From positions 1 to 5,809 of the forward strand of contig JASLGV010000455.1 in the NCBI GenBank assembly GCA_030149995.1: 5,809 nucleotides of DNA, in the 5' to 3' direction. The notes beneath the pieces are model-generated. The model was not told where the DNA came from. It saw nothing but the letters and a program-made list of their open reading frames with translations, and ran no database searches. The translations under genes and the position numbers were made by a program. The stretch comes from Pedobacter sp. (GTDB lineage: Bacteria > Bacteroidota > Bacteroidia > Sphingobacteriales > Sphingobacteriaceae). Numbering within the stretch: the first letter of the stretch is position 1; each line of letters begins with the position of its first letter. Positions 1-4,157 of this stretch are shown piece after piece.

Positions 1-195
1 GCCCTGAATGCCCTCTGTATAACCACGTTTATGGATAAACTTATCAATTTCATCGTAGGCGAAGTAAGCGCCGAATAGTGCAATAACGCCGGCAAATACG
101 CCCGATAAGCCGCTTAGCGAAATGAACCTGGACGAACGGTCCATCATTTGCCTGATGTCTTTTAACGTGTTGAGTGGTTCTTCTATGTCGTTCAT
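1..195 (-). CDS. Small membrane protein of unknown function, N-terminal part only
   Basis: The minus-strand reading frame starts at an ATG at 195-193 and stays open for 65 codons to the window edge, so the C-terminal part is missing. The protein begins with a short acidic, polar stretch (MNDIEEPLNTLKDIRQMM), followed by a basic SSRF segment and a glycine-rich hydrophobic helix at about residues 24-47 that looks like a transmembrane segment. It then turns charged (DEIDKFIHKR). From memory, proteins with this 'SSRFISLSGLSGVFAG' type of start are common in Bacteroidota, usually annotated as hypothetical or, without good reason, as beta-carotene monooxygenase. The full-length versions have several membrane helices. 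No function can be assigned. The start is supported by a very good promoter just upstream (216-246) and by the match of the N-terminus to that family. It is divergent from lolD, with 121 bases between the start codons. Confidence 0.72.
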   Translation of the reverse strand, partial: MNDIEEPLNTLKDIRQMMDRSSRFISLSGLSGVFAGVIALFGAYFAYDEIDKFIHKRGYTEGIQG

Positions 196-204
196 TTTAA
201 AAGC

Positions 205-221
205 ACTTTGTTTTTCAAAGT
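205..221. promoter_or_regulatory. Inverted repeat over the promoter -7 box, possible operator
   Basis: ACTTTG (205-210) and CAAAGT (216-221) are exact inverted arms of 6 bases separated by TTTTT. The right arm lies within the -7 box of the minus-strand promoter and the spacer covers the expected start of transcription, which is where a repressor would bind. Because one arm is largely made of the TAnnTTTG consensus, the dyad may be partly coincidental. No regulator gene is visible in the window. Confidence 0.3.
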
Positions 222-246
222 TAAAGAAGAAAATGATAATTGCAAA
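216..246 (-). promoter_or_regulatory. Bacteroidota-type promoter for the minus-strand membrane protein gene
   Basis: Read on the minus strand, TTTG (246-243) is followed after 19 bases by TAACTTTG (223-216). This matches the known Bacteroidota housekeeping promoter (-33 TTTG, -7 TAnnTTTG) at every fixed position and with the usual spacing. Transcription would begin near 212-210, giving a leader of roughly 15 bases before the ATG at 195. It is the best promoter match in the window. Confidence 0.65.
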
Positions 247-283
247 TTTTTAGCTGCAATAAAATATGTAAGAATGCATAGAC

Positions 284-313
284 TTTACTCTTTGCGCTTT
301 TTTATTAAATTTG
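284..313 (+). promoter_or_regulatory. Probable lolD promoter, -7 box next to the start codon
   Basis: TAAATTTG at 306-313 matches the Bacteroidota -7 consensus TAnnTTTG exactly. A partial -33 box, TTTA (284-287), lies 18 bases upstream. The box ends only 3 bases before the ATG at 317, so transcription should begin at or next to that ATG and the message would be leaderless. This also argues against the in-frame TTG at 311, which lies inside the box. Confidence 0.5.
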
Positions 314-316
314 GCC

Positions 317-967
317 ATGCTAAAAGCCACTGGAATCAAAAAATCGTACGGGAATTTATCTATTTTAAAAGGTGTTGATTTTGAGGTAGAAAAGGGTGAG
401 ATTGTAAGCATTGTTGGCCCTTCGGGAGCCGGGAAAAGTACGTTGCTACACATACTGGGTACACTGGATATGCCCGATAGCGGGCAGGTGGCCTTGGAGG
501 GAACGGTTACCAGTAGTTTAAAAGGTGATAAACTGAATAATTTCAGGAACCACCATATTGGGTTTGTTTTTCAGTTTCACCACCTGTTGCCAGAGTTCAG
601 TGCGCTTGAAAACATCTGCATTCCGGCCTTTATTGCAAAAGCAAGTAAAAAAGAAGCGGAGAAAAAGGCCTTTGAATTGTTGGAAATGTTCGGGTTGAAA
701 GACCGTGCGCAGCATAAACCAAACCAGCTGTCGGGAGGGGAGCAGCAACGCGTGGCCATTGCCCGGGCGTTAATTAATAATCCGTCGATTGTACTGGCGG
801 ATGAACCTTCGGGAAACCTGGATTCTGAAAATGCGGCTGCATTACACCAGCTTTTTGTAAGCCTGCGCGATAATTTTCGTCAAACCTTTGTAATTGTAAC
901 GCACAATGAGCACCTGGCAGAAACCAGCGATCGTGTTGTGACCATGAAAGACGGCCTGATTATATAA
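317..967 (+). CDS. lolD: LolD, ATP-binding subunit of the lipoprotein-release ABC transporter
   Basis: This is the cytoplasmic ATPase that, in the LolCDE complex, powers release of outer-membrane lipoproteins from the inner membrane to the carrier LolA. From the ATG at 317 it has 216 residues, a normal length for a single ABC domain. Visible motifs are Walker [10 protein letters not shown] (34-42, Lys40), the Q-loop Gln86 within [16 protein letters not shown] (a segment typical of LolD), signature LSGGEQQR (138-145), Walker B VLADEP with catalytic Glu163, D-loop SGNLD (165-169) and the switch His196. All key residues are intact. An in-frame TTG at 311 would add two residues, but it sits inside the -7 promoter box, so ATG 317 is preferred. 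No lolC or lolE permease gene lies nearby; to my knowledge Bacteroidota often encode lolD apart from its permease. A MacB- or FtsE-type ATPase is the main alternative and is less likely given the FHHLLPEF segment. Confidence 0.9.
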   Translation: MLKATGIKKSYGNLSILKGVDFEVEKGEIVSIVGPSGAGKSTLLHILGTLDMPDSGQVALEGTVTSSLKGDKLNNFRNHHIGFVFQFHHLLPEFSALENICIPAFIAKASKKEAEKKAFELLEMFGLKDRAQHKPNQLSGGEQQRVAIARALINNPSIVLADEPSGNLDSENAAALHQLFVSLRDNFRQTFVIVTHNEHLAETSDRVVTMKDGLII

Positions 968-1021
968 TTTTGCAAATTCTGGTATCAATAGGCCGGGTTC
1001 AACTTATTTAACATCATAAAA

Positions 1022-1029
1022 TATCTTTA
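1022..1029 (+). promoter_or_regulatory. Weak -7-like box before the pre-ATP-grasp gene
   Basis: TATCTTTA matches five of the six fixed positions of TAnnTTTG and ends 2 bases before the TTG start at 1032. I see no convincing TTTG 17-23 bases upstream, and the region is AT-rich, so chance is a real possibility. If it is not a promoter, the gene would be read through from lolD, whose stop codon is 64 bases upstream with no terminator visible between them. Confidence 0.25.
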
Positions 1030-1031
1030 AA

Positions 1032-1508
1032 TTGAAAATCTTAATTACAGGAGGGAATCATGCCAAAACATTAAAACTGTTAAAGGCATTTCCGGATCAT
1101 TTTGTTGTATGGGCAGATTATGGCGAAGTACCTTCTATTGCAACTGAAAGCTATACTTTTGCTTCGTTGGGCAAACTAAACGAGAGCAGTATTGCACATA
1201 TTTTACTCAATTATTGTATTACAGAATCGATCGATGCAGTTATTCCCTTACGCAAAGCTGAAATTGAAGCCATTTCAAAGTCGGCGGTGTTGTTTGGCGA
1301 ATATGGAATTGATGTGTTGCTGCCTGCATTTGAACAAATCCACACGCATTTAACCGATGCGGTGGCCGGCAAAGAACTAGCCGTTTTTATAAAGGGTAAT
1401 TGCATTTTTACCACCACGGGCCAGCTACCCAAAGACATGCCTGCTGATTTAAACGGTGTGTTCAGCTTTCACGATGATTTTCAAAACCTACAGCTTTTTA
1501 CCATATAA
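1032..1508 (+). CDS. Stand-alone pre-ATP-grasp-like protein, function unknown
   Basis: The product has 158 residues. It opens with a Rossmann-like strand and glycine turn (MKILITGGNHAKTLKLLKAF), continues with a second strand (HFVVWADYG) and has a SIDAVIPLRKAEIEAISKSA segment (66-85) followed by GIDVLLPAF (92-100). This order resembles the N-terminal pre-ATP-grasp domain of carbamoyl-phosphate-synthase-type ligases, where 'D-x-hydrophobic-x-P...E' is typical. The ATP-grasp catalytic domain of about 200 residues that should follow is absent. Instead there is a short tail of about 45 residues, rich in probable beta strands and ending LQLFTI. The start is TTG at 1032; no ATG lies near the family-like beginning, so TTG is accepted. 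The stop overlaps the next ATG (TAATG), which indicates translational coupling with the HAD-like gene. No signal peptide or membrane segment is visible. The fold assignment is inference from pattern, and the function is unknown. Confidence 0.75.
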   Translation: MKILITGGNHAKTLKLLKAFPDHFVVWADYGEVPSIATESYTFASLGKLNESSIAHILLNYCITESIDAVIPLRKAEIEAISKSAVLFGEYGIDVLLPAFEQIHTHLTDAVAGKELAVFIKGNCIFTTTGQLPKDMPADLNGVFSFHDDFQNLQLFTI

Positions 1509-2110
1509 TGAATATAGATACTTTAGCCGCAGATAAAAAACTGATCATTTTTGAACTGGACGATGTATTGTTTCCGCAAAAAGACTACCTCTTGCAGGTT
1601 TATTATCTTTTTGCCCAGTTTATAGAATATACGGAGCAGAAAAACGCCGGGGAAATTGTTGATTTTATGCGGATCCACTACGAAGAAAACGGTACTGAAC
1701 AGTTGTTTGAAAAGGTATCGGCTGCTTTTGAACTTGCAGAAACTTACCGGCATAATTTTGAATTGCTGCATGAGAATGCACGTTTGCCACTCAAATTATT
1801 GCTGTATAAAAATATGCTTGAATTTTTGCAGAAGCAGACAAATGAAGGGAAAAAAATAGCCATTGTTACCAGCGGCAAACCTACACAGCAGCTTAATAAG
1901 ATCAGGCAGGTAGAATGGAATGGCCTGGAACAATATTTAACCGTTTATTTTACTGAAGAATTGAATCAGTCGAAAAGTGAGGTTTTTAACGAGTTGCTGA
2001 AGCAGCTGGAGCTGTTGCCGGCAGATGCCCTGGTGATTGGCGCCCGCGAGATGGATGAGGAACAGGCTGCTTTAATTGATATTCCTTATTTCAGTGTTGC
2101 GCTCAGTTAG
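1508..2110 (+). CDS. HAD-fold protein with degenerate catalytic motifs, probable pseudo-phosphatase
   Basis: This 200-residue protein has the layout of a haloacid dehalogenase (HAD) hydrolase with a helical cap at about residues 24-100. Motif I reads IIFELDDVL (13-21). In active HAD enzymes this is hhhDxDxT, so the nucleophile Asp has become Glu16, while the second acid, Asp18, remains. Motif II is IAIVTSGKP (117-125, Thr121), and motif III is probably Lys156. Motif IV, normally GDS followed by Asp a few residues later, reads GAREMDEE (178-185), with Ala179 in place of the first Asp; Asp183 or Glu184 may fill the second position. Loss of the nucleophile argues against normal phosphatase chemistry, so a binding or regulatory role is more likely. 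Its ATG overlaps the stop of the pre-ATP-grasp gene by one base. The frame is intact with no internal stop, so this is not a simple pseudogene. The cellular substrate or partner is unknown. Confidence 0.82.
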   Translation: MNIDTLAADKKLIIFELDDVLFPQKDYLLQVYYLFAQFIEYTEQKNAGEIVDFMRIHYEENGTEQLFEKVSAAFELAETYRHNFELLHENARLPLKLLLYKNMLEFLQKQTNEGKKIAIVTSGKPTQQLNKIRQVEWNGLEQYLTVYFTEELNQSKSEVFNELLKQLELLPADALVIGAREMDEEQAALIDIPYFSVALS

Positions 2111-2167
2111 TCAGTAAGTTAGGCGATTGGACATAATCATGGCTGATGCGTTAACAGACTATGAGGC

Positions 2168-2187
2168 AAATCTGGTGTAGATTTTTA
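2168..2187 (+). terminator. Weak hairpin with T-rich tail after the HAD-like gene
   Basis: AAATCT (2168-2173) pairs with AGATTT (2179-2184) around a GGTGT loop, and a T-rich stretch follows. The 6-bp stem has only one G-C pair, so termination would be inefficient at best. It lies about 60 bases after the stop at 2110 and before the promoter at 2220, which is the right place for the end of the 1032-2110 unit. Confidence 0.22.
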
Positions 2188-2219
2188 TCTTAATTTTTAC
2201 ATTAAACAGGATAAAGGAC

Positions 2220-2251
2220 TTTGTTTTTTAATTAAAAAATTGATAAGCTTG
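2220..2251 (+). promoter_or_regulatory. Probable promoter of the 88-residue small protein gene
   Basis: TTTG (2220-2223) is followed after 20 bases by TAAGCTTG (2244-2251), which matches TAnnTTTG with one mismatch. Transcription would start near 2255, leaving a leader of about 20 bases before the ATG at 2275. The leader holds AAGGA (2269-2273), but it lies one base from the ATG, too close for a classical Shine-Dalgarno site. Confidence 0.5.
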
Positions 2252-2274
2252 TTTACACGATAATAGCTAAGGAT

Positions 2275-2541
2275 ATGACAGTAGAACTAATAGAGAAAGA
2301 AAGTATAACCGATTTAACCATTATTAATGCAGATCAGGATCATACAGAAGAATTAACAGAAAAACTGGCTGCGGCACAACGTCTGGGAAACGAGTTTAAG
2401 GCCAAAGCAGATATTACTTTTAACACCACCGAAGGATTAAAAAAAGTAGAAACAACCGTTTGGTCGGTTACAGAAAAATATATTCAACTGAAGAATAACG
2501 TACACATTCCTTTAAAAAGCTTAATTGATATTGAATTTTAG
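2275..2541 (+). CDS. Small conserved-type protein of 88 residues, function unknown
   Basis: The protein is acidic in its first third (ELIEKESI, DQDHTEELTEK). It then has a short helix (LAAAQRLGNEFKAK) and a run of probable beta strands: ADITFNTTEG, KKVETTVWSVTEKYIQLKN, VHIPLKSLIDIEF. I recall similar small proteins in many Bacteroidota, sharing 'LGN-x-(F/Y)-K-x-K', 'V-(E/D)-TTVW' and a final 'IP...I' strand, annotated only as hypothetical. The strand pattern would fit a small SH3- or Sm-like barrel, but that is inference. There is no signal peptide, membrane helix or catalytic motif, so a cytoplasmic binding role is plausible. The gene is its own transcription unit, with a promoter at 2220-2251 and a strong terminator at 2563-2598. 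The ATG at 2275 is the only reasonable start. Confidence 0.8.
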   Translation: MTVELIEKESITDLTIINADQDHTEELTEKLAAAQRLGNEFKAKADITFNTTEGLKKVETTVWSVTEKYIQLKNNVHIPLKSLIDIEF

Positions 2542-2562
2542 CTTGATGTGGATGAAAAAGGA

Positions 2563-2598
2563 AAGAGGAGATCCGGCAGGCAGGATATCCTCTTTTTT
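2563..2598 (+). terminator. Intrinsic terminator of the small protein gene
   Basis: AAGAGGAGATCC (2563-2574) pairs with GGATATCCTCTT (2583-2594), with a single mismatch (G2570 against A2587), around an 8-base loop GGCAGGCA. A run of six T residues (2593-2598) follows. It lies 21 bases after the stop codon at 2541, the expected place for factor-independent termination. Confidence 0.8.
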
Positions 2599-2661
2599 AG
2601 TATATGGGGTTATCTTAAAAATTCTGACAGATTTTTCTAAAACCAATAGTGAATTTCAATG

Positions 2662-2685
2662 GTGTAAGATGTTGGCATCTTACAC
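2662..2685. repeat. Perfect 10-bp inverted repeat with TTGG loop, role unknown
   Basis: GTGTAAGATG (2662-2671) and CATCTTACAC (2676-2685) are exact reverse complements separated by TTGG. An outer G-T wobble (2661 with 2686) may extend the stem. It is not followed by a T run (TTATAAATACC follows), so it is unlikely to be an ordinary terminator. It lies about 170 bases upstream of dprA and after another gene's terminator. It could be a regulator binding site, the stem of a small RNA, or one copy of a dispersed repeat. Confidence 0.6.
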
Positions 2686-2820
2686 TTATAAATACCTGCT
2701 GCCATCGAACCTGCCACAATAGAAAACAACCTCCGGATGTTGATATTTTACATTGGGTTGGCAACCGGCTGGTATATCTGGTGATCTCAAAATAGAATGC
2801 TTTTTGTACCATTTTTGTAA

Positions 2821-2851
2821 TTGCTTTTCCGAGTGCTTTTGATTATATTAG
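2821..2851 (+). promoter_or_regulatory. Possible dprA promoter, nearly leaderless
   Basis: TTG (2821-2823) is followed after 20 bases by TATATTAG (2844-2851), which matches TAnnTTTG with one mismatch. The box ends 4 bases before the ATG at 2856, so the transcript would begin at or next to the start codon. The -33 part is minimal and the region is AT-rich, so the call is moderate. Confidence 0.35.
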
Positions 2852-2855
2852 ATTG

Positions 2856-3950
2856 ATGAGCGCTCTTCATAAAATTGCTTTAACTTTCTTAAAATCAGTT
2901 GGTCCGGTAACGGCGAGGAATTTGCTGGAACACTTTGGCAGTGCGGAGGCAGTTTTTGCGGCCGGTAATGAGGCATTGAAGGAAATTCCGGGGATCAGGC
3001 AAAATGCCATACATTCGATTTTATCAAAAGAGGCGTTAAAACGGGCTGAAGAGGAACTGGTTTTTATAGCACGTTATGGAATCGAAATCCTTTTTTATAC
3101 GGATTCAAATTATCCGCAAAGACTCAAAGAGTGTGTGGATGCACCCATTTTACTTTATTTTAAAGGACGGGCAGATCTGAACCAATTGAGGATTCTAAGT
3201 ATTGTAGGTACGCGAAATGCCACTTTATACGGTAAAAATATTTGTAAGGAACTGATTGAAGCATTGGTGCCTTATAATGTGATGGTGGTGAGCGGGCTGG
3301 CTTATGGTATTGACATTGCCGTGCACCAGGCTTGTGTAGAACACCAGGTTTCGACAGTGGGTATTTTAGGGCATGGTCTGGATCGTTTGTACCCATCTGC
3401 ACATAAACCGGTGGCGCAGCAAATGTTGTTAAACGGTGGTTTACTTACTGAGTTTCCGATTTTAACCAATCCCGACCGGCAAAATTTTCCACAGCGTAAC
3501 CGGATCATTGCAGGGCTTTCTGATGCAACGATTGTGGTGGAGGCTTCTGAAAAGGGTGGGGCGCTGATTACGGCAGAAATTGCCAATTCGTACCATAAAG
3601 ATGTGTATGCTTTTCCGGGACGCGTAAATGATCCCTTTTCGGCTGGTTGTAATTTCCTGATTAAAACCAACCGGGCGGGGTTGATTAACCATGCACAGGA
3701 TCTGATTTATTACCTGGGCTGGGATCGGCCGGTATCTGGTAAAAATACTGCTGTACAATCGGCTCTGCCGCTTGGTTTAAACCCGCAGGAACAAAAAGTT
3801 TTCTCCATGCTTGCGCAAAATCCCTGCTCAATTGATCAGCTTTCGGTTGCTTTGGGTATGCAGCAAAGTAATTTAGCCATGGTGTTGTTAACACTCGAAA
3901 TGAAGGGTGTAATGGTGTCGTTGCCAGGAAAAGTATATAAATTGGTGTAG
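2856..3950 (+). CDS. dprA: DNA-processing protein DprA
   Basis: DprA binds incoming single-stranded DNA during natural transformation, protects it and loads RecA; it acts in the cytoplasm. The product has 364 residues from the ATG at 2856, a usual length for DprA with all three domains. Residues 1-65 form a helix-hairpin-helix-like N-terminal domain (SVGPVTARNLLEHFG, IPGIRQNAI). About 80-290 is the Rossmann-like DNA-binding domain with family motifs: SIVGTRNAT (115-123), SGLAYGID (146-153), LTEFP (197-201), FPQRNRIIAGL (211-221), EKGGALIT (232-239) and AFPGRV (252-257). The last 55 residues or so (LNPQEQKVFSML to PGKVYKLV) form a winged-helix domain common in DprA. An in-frame TTG at 2853 would add one Met; the ATG is preferred. 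No other competence gene is in the window. A clear terminator was not found in the spacer after it. Confidence 0.95.
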   Translation: MSALHKIALTFLKSVGPVTARNLLEHFGSAEAVFAAGNEALKEIPGIRQNAIHSILSKEALKRAEEELVFIARYGIEILFYTDSNYPQRLKECVDAPILLYFKGRADLNQLRILSIVGTRNATLYGKNICKELIEALVPYNVMVVSGLAYGIDIAVHQACVEHQVSTVGILGHGLDRLYPSAHKPVAQQMLLNGGLLTEFPILTNPDRQNFPQRNRIIAGLSDATIVVEASEKGGALITAEIANSYHKDVYAFPGRVNDPFSAGCNFLIKTNRAGLINHAQDLIYYLGWDRPVSGKNTAVQSALPLGLNPQEQKVFSMLAQNPCSIDQLSVALGMQQSNLAMVLLTLEMKGVMVSLPGKVYKLV

Positions 3951-4065
3951 TAAATTATTGGAGATGCGGGGCAGATCTGTAGTGGATAGATTCTTTTACA
4001 AAGTTTTAAAAATCGCTATCGCCCAATAAAGACTCTATATTGCCTATCATTTATATAGATTTAGG

Positions 4066-4079
4066 AATAAAATTTTATT
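4066..4079. repeat. Perfect 14-base AT palindrome in the dprA to cystathionine beta-synthase spacer
   Basis: AATAAAATTTTATT reads the same on both strands. It lies about 80 bases upstream of the -7 box at 4146, in a spacer (3951-4157) that becomes extremely AT-rich from about 4040 onward, with several A and T tracts. Such sequence can be bent DNA, can stimulate a promoter, or can bind a regulator. In so AT-rich a background a palindrome of this length may be chance. No convincing terminator for dprA is seen in this spacer. Confidence 0.3.
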
Positions 4080-4145
4080 ATTTTGATTTTTTTAAAATTA
4101 AGTTTTAATTATATATTAACTTATAAAATTCTTAAGGTCAATGCT

Positions 4146-4153
4146 TAATTTTG
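4146..4153 (+). promoter_or_regulatory. -7 promoter box 4 bases before the cystathionine beta-synthase start
   Basis: TAATTTTG matches the Bacteroidota -7 consensus TAnnTTTG at all fixed positions and is followed by CAAC and the ATG at 4158. The start of transcription would fall on or beside that ATG, so the message is probably leaderless. No good TTTG lies 17-23 bases upstream; the AT tracts there may compensate. A leader this short leaves no room for a riboswitch. Confidence 0.5.
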
Positions 4154-4157
4154 CAAC

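Larger units (their letters stand above)
2542..2855. other. Gene-free stretch between the small protein gene and dprA
   Basis: These 314 bases hold the terminator of the small protein gene (2563-2598), a perfect 10-bp inverted repeat (2662-2685) and the probable dprA promoter (2821-2851). The open frames here, on both strands, are about 65 codons, have no recognisable protein character and conflict with these elements, so none is annotated. The part from 2686 to 2820 shows no clear structure. A small RNA or the remains of a lost gene could lie here, but nothing in the sequence proves either. Confidence 0.5.

Noticed and set aside
311..316. TTG at 311 as the start of lolD, and likewise TTG at 2853 for dprA
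   Set aside because: The TTG at 311 lies inside the -7 promoter box and would not be in the message, and the TTG at 2853 adds only one residue ahead of an ATG. The ATGs at 317 and 2856 give family-typical N-termini.
2269..2273. AAGGA as a Shine-Dalgarno site for the small protein gene
   Set aside because: It ends one base before the ATG, too close for normal pairing with 16S rRNA, and the phylum generally does not rely on such sites.
2617..2636. Imperfect palindrome, AAAAATTCTG then CAGATTTTT
   Set aside because: The arms are separated by a single base and need a bulge, so no stable hairpin forms. In this AT-rich stretch it is likely chance.
2615..2812. 65-codon open frame on the minus strand in the spacer before dprA
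   Set aside because: It has no recognisable protein pattern, crosses the perfect hairpin at 2662-2685 and has no promoter of its own that I can see.
3302..3670. 122-codon open frame on the minus strand inside dprA
   Set aside because: It lies wholly within the clearly conserved DNA-binding domain of DprA and reads as a shadow of that gene.
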